A model generated the notes under the pieces. It did no database searches, was not told where the DNA came from, and was given only the letters and a program-made list of their open reading frames with translations. Below, in pieces: positions 52,262 to 61,110 of a stretch of 64,000 bases of DNA; the stretch's first letter is position 1; the number at the start of each line of letters is the position of its first letter. The stretch is from assembly GCA_963780345.1 (NCBI GenBank), contig CAWABU010000001.1, positions 434,001-498,000 on the forward strand, in the 5' to 3' direction. Both the position numbers and the translations under genes were made by a program. This stretch comes from PALSA-693 sp963780345. GTDB taxonomy: Bacteria > Actinomycetota > Acidimicrobiia > Acidimicrobiales > Palsa-688.

Positions 52262-54033
52262 CTAGCGGCGGGGCCGGCCCGGGGCCACGGGAGCCCAGGT
52301 CGGGCCGGGCCGGGTGTCAATGGCGGGGGTGTGGTCGCCGGGCGGGGCGTCAGTGGGGGCCCGGCCATCGTGGGGCGGGGCGTCGGTGGGGGCCCGGCCA
52401 TCGTGGGGCGGGGCGGTCGGCGGGGTGTGGTTGCCGGGGGCGATATCCGTCGACCCGGCCGTGCCGCCGGAGGAGGCCGTTGGCCCGTCCGGGTGCCAGG
52501 AGACCGGCTCGCCGTAAGGATTGGGCTCGAGCACCTCGACGTCCGGTGCCAACGGCGACGGCGATAGCGGGTCGGCGCCTCTCCCCTCACCCTCGGGCTC
52601 GAGGAAGGTCGGGAAATCGGGCGAATCCGGTTCGTTCTCGACCACGGTCGGAAGCTGGATGCGGATCAGGGTCCCTCCGCCCGGGGGCGACAGGGCGGCC
52701 ACGGTGCCGCCATGGGTGGTCACCACCTGCTGGACAATGGCCAGCCCGAGACCGGACCCGGCAGGGCCCGGGCCGTGTCGGCCCGGTAGAAGCGTTCGAA
52801 GACGTGGGGCAGGTCGGCCGCGGCGATTCCCGGTCCCTGGTCGAGCACCTCCAGGGTCCACGCGCTCCCCCCGTTCCAGGCGCACCCTGATGGTGCCGCC
52901 CGGCGGGCTCCACTTGGCGGCGTTGTCGAGGACGTTGAGCACGGCCCGCTCGAGCAGGGCCGGATGGGCGCGAATCGAACCGGGCGTCACCGCGACATCG
53001 AAGGCGACCGTCGGCGCCCGGCGCCGGGCCCGCTCCACCGCATGTTCCACGATGGCGTCGAGGCGGACCTCGATGGGCTCCGACTGCGCCTCCTCTTCGC
53101 GGGCCAGTTCGACGACGTCGCCCACCAGGGTGGTCATCTCCTCGAGCTGGGCGTGCACGTCTGCCAGCAGCTCGGCCCGATCTTCGTCGGGCAGATCTTT
53201 GACCCGGATGAGTACCTCGATGTTGGTGCGCAGGCTGGTGAGCGGGGTGCGCAACTCGTGGCCGGCGTCCGAGATGAGCTGGGCCTGCTGCTGCCGGGAC
53301 GCCGCCAGGGCCCGGAGCATCGAGTTAAAAGACCGGGCCAGCCGGGCCAGCTCGTCCTCGCCCTTCTCGTCAATCGTCGAATCGAGGTCTTGCGTGGCGG
53401 CCACATGTTCCGCGGCCGCGGTCAGCCGCTCGACGGGACGGATGGTGTCCCGGCCGATGACGTACCCGAGCCCGACGCCGACCGCCATCCCGGCGAAGGT
53501 GACCAGCCAGAGGATCAGGCGCAGGTCGGTCAGGCTGTGCTGGATGTCGGTGAGCGGCACGGCGATCTGGATGGCCGCCGACGTGGGCGCGGCCCCGTTT
53601 TCGATGACGTCAGTTCCGACCGTGAGCAATCGGTAGGACTGACCGTTCACGGTGATGTTGCGGTAAAGGGGGCCGCCGCCATCCGAGCTGGCCACCGCCA
53701 GATCACTCCTGCTCACCGGCAGGTTGGTAGAAGCGGAAGGTTCGCCCCGAATCGACCGGCGAGGGGTATCGGGCTCCCGGTCGGGTCGATGATCTGGAGC
53801 AGGCTGTTGTTGTACAGGCCGAAGAAGTGCCCCACCTGGGCCGGGTTGACGGGCCCGTTGTTGGCCAGCACTCCCCATTCGCTGTTGAGCGAGGACTCGA
53901 CCTGGCGGTACAGCTGGTGATGGACGAAGTGGTAGGTGGCGAACGCCGCCAGGGCGACGGTCAAGCCGACGGCCGCCGCCACCAGGGCCCCCAGCCGGAC
54001 CCGGAATTTCTGTCGTCGGAGCCAGCCCGTCAC
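52262..54033 (-). CDS. Sensor histidine kinase (MprB-like); three frameshifts
   Basis: Partner of the response regulator upstream. N-terminal membrane helix VRLGALVAAAVGLTVALAAF, an extracellular region, a second helix (LILWLVTFAGMAVGVGLGYV), HAMP, then the H-box ISDAGHELRTPLTSLRTNIE and the N-box AVLNVLDNAAKWSPPGG. The G1 part VLDQGPGIAAADLPHVFERF lies in another frame. Breaks near 53730, 52868 and 52768; the length is two over a multiple of three. After the ATPase domain comes a tail of about 110 residues, Pro/Asp/Thr-rich, with a duplicated HDGRAPTDAPP. GTG start just after the regulator. Confidence 0.85.
52330..52425. repeat. Tandem repeat in the histidine-kinase tail
   Basis: A unit reading GGCGTCAGTGGGGGCCCGGC, then CATCGTGGGGCGGG (33-34 bp in all), occurs twice in tandem with one substitution, and part of a third follows. 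It encodes HDGRAPTDAPP repeats on the minus strand. Confidence 0.75.
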
Positions 54034-54038
54034 TCCAT

Positions 54039-54722
54039 TTATCCCTCGGATGGTTGGCGCAACACGTACCCCACGCCCCGCACCGTGTGGATCAGGCGCG
54101 GCTCCCCGCCGGACTCGGTCTTCCGCCGCAGGTACCCGATGTACACCTCCAGCGAGTTGGAGTTGGCGCCGAAGTCGTAGCCCCAGACCCGGTCGAAGAT
54201 CAGCTCCCGGGGAAGGACCTGCCGGGCGTTGCGGAGCAGCAGCTCGAGCAGGAGGAACTCGGTCCGGGTCAGCTCCATCGACCGGTCGCCGCGCCGGACC
54301 TCCCGGGTGCCGGGGTCGAGCGAGAGGTCGGCGAAGCGCAGGACCTCGTCGTCGGCGGCGGGGGCGCTGCGACGGAGCAGCGCCCGGATCCGGGCGAGCA
54401 GCTCCTCGAGGGCGAACGGCTTGACCAGATAGTCGTCGGCCCCGGCGTCGAGCCCGGCCACCCGGTCGTTGACGGCGGCCCGGGCGGTGAGCATGAGAAC
54501 CGGGGTGTGGTCGCCCGCCTGGCGCAGGCGGCGGCACACTTCGAGCCCATCCATCCTTGGCATCGACACGTCGAGCACGATGGCATCCGCCGGGCGCTCG
54601 GCGTGGGCGCCGAGGGCGGATGGGCCGTCCTCGGTGGCCTCGGTCTGGTAGCCCTCAAACCGCAGGGCCCGATCCAGGGCTTGGCGCACAGCCGGCTCAT
54701 CGTCGACGACCAGAACTCGCAT
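54039..54722 (-). CDS. OmpR-family response regulator (MprA-like)
   Basis: A 227-aa two-domain regulator. The receiver has VVDDEP, phospho-acceptor Asp51 in VLDVSMPRMDGLE and Lys in DDYLVKPFALEELL. The winged-helix DNA-binding domain has ELTRTEFLLLELLLRNARQV and LEVYIGYLRRKTESGGEPRL, then HTVRGVGYVLR. The start MRVLVVDDEPAV at 54722 has GGAGG. The open frame 58 codons upstream is not homologous. The kinase starts 6 bp after its stop. Confidence 0.94.
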   Translation of the reverse strand: MRVLVVDDEPAVRQALDRALRFEGYQTEATEDGPSALGAHAERPADAIVLDVSMPRMDGLEVCRRLRQAGDHTPVLMLTARAAVNDRVAGLDAGADDYLVKPFALEELLARIRALLRRSAPAADDEVLRFADLSLDPGTREVRRGDRSMELTRTEFLLLELLLRNARQVLPRELIFDRVWGYDFGANSNSLEVYIGYLRRKTESGGEPRLIHTVRGVGYVLRQPSEG

Positions 54723-54828
54723 CCCCTCCAGTTTGACGGAACGAGATGAGAATGCGCTGAAACGCGCCGCCCGCTCCCTGAGAACCCTCTGAGCAGCGAA
54801 CCCTGTGAGGGCGGCCCGGCGGCTCCAG

Positions 54829-54834
54829 TATTCT
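54829..54834 (+). promoter_or_regulatory. -10-like hexamer TATTCT for the coiled-coil gene
   Basis: TATTCT ends 9 nt before ATG 54844 in the divergent gap with the response regulator. Confidence 0.4.
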
Positions 54835-54843
54835 GCGTAAGCA

Positions 54844-55143
54844 ATGTCGCGAGCCCTCATCGAGCGCCGGCTGATGGATGTCGCCAAGCGCCTCAAGCGC
54901 GCCCGGGAGGAGCTCGCCGTGATCGACGATCAGCTGGCGGCGCTGGCCGATGCCGCCGATGAGGCCCGGATCCGATCGTTGGTCTCCGAGACCTCGCTCG
55001 CCCACCGGGAATACACCGAGGCCCGCCGCCACGCCGACGCCATGGCTCGCAGCCGCGAAATGGTCGAGGCCGACGTCGCCGAATTGCAGACCGCCCAGGA
55101 CGACCTGCTCGACCGGTTGATCAGCGGTGGCCGCTCTGGGTAG
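54844..55143 (+). CDS. Small coiled-coil hypothetical protein
   Basis: A 99-aa almost wholly helical, highly charged protein (LIERRLMDVAKRLKRAREEL, HADAMARSREMVEADVAELQ). Heptad-like spacing predicts a coiled coil over about residues 5-95. No enzyme motif. Similar small proteins appear next to regulators in actinobacteria in my recollection, but I assign no role. Between a two-component system and pdtaR. Confidence 0.7.
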   Translation: MSRALIERRLMDVAKRLKRAREELAVIDDQLAALADAADEARIRSLVSETSLAHREYTEARRHADAMARSREMVEADVAELQTAQDDLLDRLISGGRSG

Positions 55144-55257
55144 CAGGCCCGCCTGCGGGATCGGTGTGGGAGTGGATGAGAGGGAGGGACGTGGGTCGTT
55201 GATCGTCAAGGAGCCGTCGATGTTCAGTGCATCGTTGATTTCCAAGGAGCCGGGCCC

Positions 55258-55857
55258 GTGGCCGTACGCGTCGTGATCGCCGAGGACGAGGCCATCGTGC
55301 GCCTCGACCTCAAGGAGATCATGGAGGAGGAGGGCTACGAAGTGGTCGGCGAGACCGGTCGAGGCGACGAGGCCGTCGAGCTGGTCCGGACCCACCGTCC
55401 GGATCTCGCCATCCTGGATATCAAGATGCCGGGCGCGGACGGCCTGGCCGCGGCCCGGGAGATCAACGCCGAGCGGCTGTGTGCCGTCCTCATCCTGACC
55501 GCGTTCAGTCAACGGGATCTGATCGAGCAAGCCCGCAATGCCGGCGCCCTCGCCTACCTGGTGAAGCCGTTCCAGAAGAGCGAGCTCCTGCCGGCGATCG
55601 AGATGGCGATCGGACGTTTCGCCGAGATGAAGGCCCTTGACGAGCAGGTCAAGACCCTCGAGGAGAGCCTGGAGGTCCGCAAAGCCGTCGACCGGGCCAA
55701 AGGCATTCTGATGGACGAACTGGGGTGGAAGGAGAACGAGTCCTTCACCTGGATCCGCAGTCAGGCCATGAACGAACGGATCCGCATGGTCGACGTCGCC
55801 AACCAGATCATCGACGGGTCCCGACGCCCTCCCGGTAGCGAGCAGGCCGGCGCCTAG
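55258..55857 (+). CDS. pdtaR: PdtaR-like ANTAR-domain response regulator
   Basis: A 199-aa RNA-binding antitermination regulator. The receiver domain has VIAEDEAIVRLDLKEIMEEE, phospho-acceptor Asp54 in LAILDIKMPGADGLAAA, and YLVKPFQKSEL. The C-terminal ANTAR domain (about 135-190) has AVDRAKGILMDELGWKENES and IRSQAMNERIRMVDVANQII, the usual Ala and aromatic positions for RNA hairpin binding. GTG 55258 follows AAGGAG. The 114-bp upstream gap holds an imperfect repeat of a TCGTTGATCGTCAAGGAGCC-type unit. In mycobacteria the partner is a histidine kinase (PdtaS), not seen here. Confidence 0.93.
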   Translation: MAVRVVIAEDEAIVRLDLKEIMEEEGYEVVGETGRGDEAVELVRTHRPDLAILDIKMPGADGLAAAREINAERLCAVLILTAFSQRDLIEQARNAGALAYLVKPFQKSELLPAIEMAIGRFAEMKALDEQVKTLEESLEVRKAVDRAKGILMDELGWKENESFTWIRSQAMNERIRMVDVANQIIDGSRRPPGSEQAGA

Positions 55858-55881
55858 GGGCGGGGCGTCTCCCTTATCGGC

Positions 55882-56898
55882 TCACTCGCCCGCCCTATTC
55901 CGGCGGGGGTCGAGCAGGGGCCAGGCCGGGTCGAGAGCGGTGGTAGCCGTCGATCGGGCCCGCCCGCGCCAGGCCACTCCGGACAGCGCTTCCAGGACAA
56001 CCCGGTTGGCAAGGAAGGCGGTTACCTCGGCGTGGTCATACGGCGGTGACACCTCCACCACGTCGAGGCCGGCCAACGGTACCTCCATGGCGATGCGCCG
56101 GACGGAGTCGAGGAGCTGGCGGGCGGTGAGGCCGCCCGGTTCGGGCGTCCCGGTGCCGGGCGCGGCGCCAGGGTCGACGACGTCGACATCCACCGACATG
56201 AAGACGGCGTCGCAGTCATCCATGGCAATCTCCATGGCTTCGGTGAGGCAGGCGTCGAGCCCCCGGGCGACCACTTCCGTCATCTCGAAGCTCCGCATTC
56301 CCTGCTCGGCCATCCAGGCCAGCGTCGGAGGCTCGGGCCAGTAGCCGCGCAATCCGACCTGAAGGAACCGGTCGCCCCGGGCCGCCCCGGACTCGATGAG
56401 CCGGCGCATCGGCGTCCCATGACCGATCAACGACCCGAACTGGGTGTCGCCGGTGTCGGCGTGGGCGTCGAAATGGATGACCGAGACCCGGCCCCAGCCC
56501 ACGTGCCGGGCCACCCCGGTGACGTCGGGCCAGGCGATGGTGTGGTCTCCGCCGAGGATCACCGGAAGGGCGCCCGCCGCCGCGACCTGCTGCACCACCG
56601 CTTCCAGGCGAGCCATCGACGCTTCGATCTCGCCGGGGGGCATCTCGACGTCGCCCCCATCGACCACGCCGAGCTCAATCAGGGGGTCCACCCCGAGCGC
56701 CAGGTGGGGCCGGCTGCCGTCGTGGGGCAGATAGTCGGTGAGCCGGATGGCCTGGGGACCGAAGCGGGCGCCGGGACGATAGGACGTCCCGCCGTCGTAA
56801 GGGGCGCCGAGGATGACCACCCCGGCCGCGGCGTAGGACGCCGGATCGGCCAGGTCGGCGGCGGGCACCCCGACGAAGGTGGCATCAGGTCCGTACAT
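55882..56898 (-). CDS. Agmatinase/arginase-family ureohydrolase
   Basis: Mn2+-dependent ureohydrolase of 338 aa (344 if GTG 56916 is used). Metal ligands are in PVILGGDHTIAWPDVTG, VIHFDAHADTGD and FMSVDVDVVDPGAAPGTGTP. The opening VVILGAPYDGGTSYRPGARF with GPQAIR is agmatinase-like. Agmatine is the best guess, but guanidino-acid or formimidoyl substrates are possible. No polyamine genes are adjacent. Confidence 0.88.
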   Translation of the reverse strand: MYGPDATFVGVPAADLADPASYAAAGVVILGAPYDGGTSYRPGARFGPQAIRLTDYLPHDGSRPHLALGVDPLIELGVVDGGDVEMPPGEIEASMARLEAVVQQVAAAGALPVILGGDHTIAWPDVTGVARHVGWGRVSVIHFDAHADTGDTQFGSLIGHGTPMRRLIESGAARGDRFLQVGLRGYWPEPPTLAWMAEQGMRSFEMTEVVARGLDACLTEAMEIAMDDCDAVFMSVDVDVVDPGAAPGTGTPEPGGLTARQLLDSVRRIAMEVPLAGLDVVEVSPPYDHAEVTAFLANRVVLEALSGVAWRGRARSTATTALDPAWPLLDPRRNRAGE

Positions 56899-56938
56899 GC
56901 TGCGCCGCCGCGGCACCCGGGCTGCCCGCCTCTACCGG

Positions 56939-57039
56939 GCCGGCCAGAACCTCGGCGCCGGCAACTCGCGGGTGAAATGGCCTGGCCGCGATCCGGGCCT
57001 AGGCACCGAGTTTCCGACGTCGAGATCGCCGGCCGCCCA
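56939..57039. repeat. Dispersed palindromic element, copy E
   Basis: About 101 bp between the agmatinase-like start and the DtxR-family stop. Left arm CAGAACCTCGGCGCCGGCAA; right arm in reverse complement GCGATCTCGACGTCGGAAAC. Outer GGCCGGC...GCCGGCC arms match. Confidence 0.7.
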
Positions 57040-57699
57040 TCAGGCGGCGGTCACGAACAGCTGCTGGGCCAGCGCCGGTCCGAGAGCAATGGAACGAGGC
57101 CCCAGGTCCAGGATGAGGGTCCCGTCCGGAGCCCGGGACGCCACGGTCGCTTCGGTGCCGGGCACGAAGCCGTGCGCCGAAAGATAGGAGAGCGAGTCGA
57201 GGTCGATCTCGATCTGTTCGGTGACCCGTTCCAGCCGTACGTGGTCGCCGTTGCGACTCTCCGACAGGGCGATCAGCTTCGGCTCCAGCCCGCCGGACCC
57301 CGGGATGGGATTGCCATGGGGGCAGGTGGTGGGATGCCCGAGGATCTCGACCAGGCGGGCCTCGACCTCGTCGGAGATGACGTGTTCCCATCGCCCGGCC
57401 TCCAGGTGGGCCTTCTCCCAGGGGAGCCCGATGATGTCGGTGAGCAGGCGCTCGGCCAGGCGGTGCTTGCGCACGACGCTCTCGGCTACCGCCCGGCCCG
57501 GAGGCGTGAGGGTCAGCTACCGCCCGCGGACCTCGACATAGCCCTCATCGCGCAACCGCTGGATCATCTCGGAAACGGCCGGCGCGGAGTGGCCGAGTCT
57601 CTCGGCCAGGCGGGCCTGGATCACCACCATGCCTTCCTCGCCCAACTCGTGGATGGCCTCGAGGTACTCCTCCAGCGGCGGGTGGAACCCCTCGGGCAT
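57040..57699 (-). CDS. DtxR/MntR-family metalloregulator with an in-frame TAG
   Basis: Iron/manganese-dependent repressor of the DtxR family. N-terminal winged helix: EEYLEAIHELGEEGMVVIQA, RLAERLGHSAPAVSEMIQRL, DEGYVEVRGR. Dimer/metal domain: VVRKHRLAERLLTDIIGLPW, WEHVISDEVEARLVEILGHP, TTCPHGNPIP. A C-terminal FeoA/SH3-like domain covers about 145-219. An amber codon (57509-57511) follows EVRGR exactly where homologues continue into LTLTPPG, in the same frame. One base change (TAG to TAC, Tyr) would restore a 219-aa protein. The ATG at 57699 follows TACTCT by six bases. Divergent from polA. Confidence 0.85.
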
Positions 57700-57705
57700 G
57701 GAGCA

Positions 57706-57711
57706 AGAGTA
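57706..57711 (-). promoter_or_regulatory. -10-like hexamer TACTCT for the DtxR-family gene
   Basis: Minus-strand TACTCT ends 6 nt before ATG 57699. Confidence 0.4.
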
Positions 57712-57827
57712 CCCCCGGCCGGCGGTAAGCAGCCGGCTCCGAACCCACCACCGGTCCGCCGGCGGCGGCCGGCGAGCCAGCCCGGGTCCGGCCATCCCGG
57801 CCGGGAGAGATCGTCCCAACCTCGGCG

Positions 57828-57833
57828 TAGGCT
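57828..57833 (+). promoter_or_regulatory. -10-like hexamer TAGGCT for polA
   Basis: TAGGCT ends 8 nt before ATG 57842. Confidence 0.45.
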
Positions 57834-57841
57834 CGATCCCG

Positions 57842-60623
57842 ATGGCTCGTCTCATGCTCATCGACGGCAACTCCTTGACCTACCGGGCGTTCTTCGCCCT
57901 GCCCACCGATATGGCCACCGCGTCCGGGCAGGTGACCAACGCCGTCTACGGGTTTACGTCCATGCTCATCAACCTGGTCAAGGACCACCAGCCCGACCAG
58001 GTCATCGCCACCTTCGACCGGCCCGAGCCGACCTTTCGCCATGAGATGGTCCCGGACTACAAGGCGGGGCGAGCCCAGGCGCCCGACATCCTCCGCCAGC
58101 AGATGGGCCTGGTGCGGCAGCTGGTCGAGACGCTGCGCATCCCGCTGGTGGAGCTGATCGGCTTCGAGGCGGACGATGTGATCGCCACCCTCGCCACCCA
58201 GGCCGCGGCCCGGGGTGACGACGTCATCATCGTCACCGGTGACCGCGACACCTACCAGCTGGTCGAGGATCCCCACGTCAAGGTGCTGTACAACCGCCGG
58301 GGCGTGTCGGACTACGCCCTCTACGACGAGGCCGGCATCGAGGCGCGCACCGGGGTGACGCCGGCCCGCTACCCCGAGTACGCCGCCCTCCGGGGCGACC
58401 CCTCCGACAACCTGCCCGGCGTGGCCGGCGTGGGGGAGAAGACGGCCGCCAGGCTGATCAACACCTACGGGGACCTGGACGGGATCTACGCCCACCTGGA
58501 GGAGCTGTCGCCGAAACTGCGGCAGAGCCTGGCCGATGCCGAACCGGTCGTGCGTTCCAATGCCGCCGCCACCCCGCTGCGACGCGACGTTCCGGTCGAG
58601 GTGGACCCCGCCGACGCGGTCCTCGGGGGGTGGGACCTGGAGGCCCTTCGGCGGCTGTTCGATTTCCTCGAGTTCCGGACCCTCTGGGATCGCTTCCTGG
58701 AGGCCACGGATAAGGGAGAAAGAGGCGTCGTCTCCGAGGCGGCCACGGGGGTCACTCTCGAGGTCGCGCTGGAGGAGCCGGCGGATCCCACGGCGGCCAT
58801 CCGTCGCATCACCGACTGGATGGGGCGCGGTGTCGCCCTGGCCGTCGCCGGCGCCTGGGAGGGTCGCGAGGGGCGGTCCGCGCTTCGCGGTGCTGGCCTT
58901 CGCCCCTCTGCCGCCGGCGCCGGGCCCGGTCGAAGTGATCCACTTCGGCGAGGTGGTGTTCGGAGACCCCGGCGTGCGAACCGCCCTTCAGGACCTCGTC
59001 GGTGACGACGGGGTCGACATTTCGGCCCACGACGCCAAAGCTCTGATGCGCGGCCTGGCTCAGCTCGACGTGGTCTTTTCCCATCTGCAGCTCGACACGG
59101 CCATCGCCGCCTACCTGGTCGATCCGGCCGGCGACCAGTATCTGCTGGAGGACCTGGCTTTGCGCTACGGCGGGCTGGAGCTGCGCGGCCCCGACGGGCC
59201 GCCGCCCGGCCAGCTGGATCTGAGCGGGACCGGTACCGATGCCGCCGGTGAGGCGGCCCGGCGGGCGGCGGCGGTGGCCCGGCTGGTCGAGCCGCTCAGC
59301 GCCGCCCTGGCCGCTCGCGGCATGTCGAGGCTCTACGACGAAGTCGAGCGGCCGCTCGTGCGGGTGCTGGCCAAAATGGAGGACGTCGGCGTCCGGGTCG
59401 ACGTGGACCTGCTGCGCCGCCTGGCCGGCGAGCTGGCGTCGGAGGCCCGCCGGCTGGAGGAGGAGATCCAGGACCTGGCCGGGACGCAGTTCGTGGTCAA
59501 CTCCACCCCGCAGTTACGCGAGATCCTCTTCAACAAGCTGGGCTTGACCCCGCAGAAGCGGACCAAGACCGGTTACTCCACCGACGCCCAGACCCTCGAG
59601 AAGCTGCGCGGCGAGCATCCCATCATCGACGCCCTCCTTCGCTATCGCGAGGTCGAGAAGCTGCGATCCACCTACGGTGAATCGCTCCTGGCCGAGGTGG
59701 CGCCGGACGGGCGCATCCACGCCACCTTCAACCAGACCGTCGCCCGCACCGGCCGGCTCAGCTCCGACCAGCCCAACCTGCACAACATCCCGGTTCGCAG
59801 CGAGGAGGGCCGGCGTTTTCGGTCGTGCTTTCTGCCGGCCGAGGGCTGCCGCTTCCTGGTGGCGGACTACAACCAGATCGAGCTGCGGGTCATCGCCCAC
59901 CTGGCCGAGGATCCCGGCCTCATCGACGCCTTCCGGCTGGGCACCGACATCCACAACGTCACGGCGTCGCGCATCTACGGGGTTGATGCCGGGGACGTGA
60001 CCATCGCCATGCGGTCGAAGGCCAAGATGGTGTCGTACGGGCTGGCCTACGGGATGGAGTCGTACGGGCTGGCGCAGCGGCTCGGGGTACCGGTCGAGGA
60101 GGCGGCCGCCATCCTCAAGGCCTACTTCGAAGGGTTTCCCAATGTGCGCGCCTACATGGACCGGGTCGTGGCCGAAGCAAGGGATCGCGGCTACACGGAG
60201 ACCCTTTTCGGGCGGCGGCGGCTCATTCCCGAGCTGCAGTCGGGCCGGTATCAGGTCCGGGCCGCCGGCGAACGCCAGGCCATGAACGCTGGGATCCAGG
60301 GCCTGGCCGCCGACATCTTCAAGGTGGCTTTGGTTCGACTGGACGCCCGGCTCGGCGCCGCGGTTCCGGCCGTCGCCGGCTCGGCCGAGCCGGCTCGGCC
60401 CGCTCGGGGGGCGACCGGGTCGGGACCGGGAGCCGGTCTTTCCGGCATGACGAGCCGGCTGGTGCTGCAGGTGCACGATGAGGTCATTCTGGAGGTCCCG
60501 CCGGATGAGGAAGAGGCCGCCGCCCTGGCCGTGACCGAAGCCATGACCGGCGCAGCCGAGCTGCGGGTCCCGCTCACCATCAATCTCTCCTGGGGAGACA
60601 CCTGGGCGGACGCCAAGGGCTAG
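57842..60623 (+). CDS. polA: PolA, DNA polymerase I; one frameshift
   Basis: About 926 aa. The N-terminal 5'-3' exonuclease has LMLIDGNSLTYRAFFALP, ATFDRPEPTFRHEMVPDYKA and GDPSDNLPGVAGVGEKTAAR. The middle 3'-5' exonuclease-like domain lacks clear catalytic acids, as usual in actinobacteria. The polymerase has motif A FLVADYNQIELRVIAHLAED, motif B RSKAKMVSYGLAYGMESYG and motif C LQVHDEVILEVP. One extra base near 58872, between exonuclease domains, splits the frame; the length is one over a multiple of three. A Gly/Ala/Pro-rich insertion of about 30 residues sits just before motif C. Confidence 0.93.
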
Positions 60624-60626
60624 CGT
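60621..60626 (+). promoter_or_regulatory. -10-like hexamer TAGCGT for the gene at 60633
   Basis: TAGCGT overlaps the polA stop and ends 6 nt before GTG 60633. Confidence 0.4.
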
Positions 60627-60632
60627 TCGCTT

Positions 60633-61094
60633 GTGCGACCGCGGCCCGGTATCGGCGGCCTTATCCGTCAGGGCGGGGCAGAGCTCAAAGCGCTGGCCGC
60701 ATTCCCGGGCGGCATCGTGCAGCTCAACCGGACGCTCGCCAGTCTCTCCCGGAGCGCGGCGAGCCTCGAGCGGTTGGCTCCCACGCTCGAGCGGCTCGAG
60801 CAAAGCCAGCTGCAGATGGCGGCCATGGCCGCCTCGCTCGAGCGGGTAGTGACCGTGCTGGAGGAGCGGGTCGCAGGCGCGGGCGACGGGTCAGGCGCGG
60901 CGGCAGAGGACGGGCCCGCCGGGTCGGGGGCGGGCCAGGAGGGGTGGCCCCGCCCGGCGGGTGTGGGTCCGGCGGGTGTGGGTCCGGCGGGTGCGGGTGC
61001 GGCGGGCGCGGGTCCGGCGGGGTCGCCACCGTCGGGCGGCAGACCGGCCCGGGTGGGGGCGAAGACCGAAGAGCAGCGATCGTGGCGGGCCTAA
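60633..61094 (+). CDS. Hypothetical protein, helical N-terminus with Gly/Pro repeat tail
   Basis: A 153-aa protein, family unknown. Residues 20-80 are helical with Leu/Ala heptads (LNRTLASLSRSAASLERLAP, ASLERVVTVLEER). The C-terminal half is disordered, with AGVGPAGVGPAGAGAAGAGP encoded by a 12-15 bp DNA repeat. It begins nine bases after polA. Confidence 0.6.
   Translation: MRPRPGIGGLIRQGGAELKALAAFPGGIVQLNRTLASLSRSAASLERLAPTLERLEQSQLQMAAMAASLERVVTVLEERVAGAGDGSGAAAEDGPAGSGAGQEGWPRPAGVGPAGVGPAGAGAAGAGPAGSPPSGGRPARVGAKTEEQRSWRA
60955..61022. repeat. 12-15-bp minisatellite in the gene at 60633
   Basis: Five imperfect copies of GGTGTGGGTCCGGC-type units, in frame with the host gene. Confidence 0.7.
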
Positions 61095-61110
61095 CGAACT
61101 GGAGGGCGCG

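Noticed and set aside
51811..52590. 259-codon minus-strand open frame after the tRNA
   Set aside because: It crosses the tRNA and the kinase tail in another frame, with no homology or start signal.
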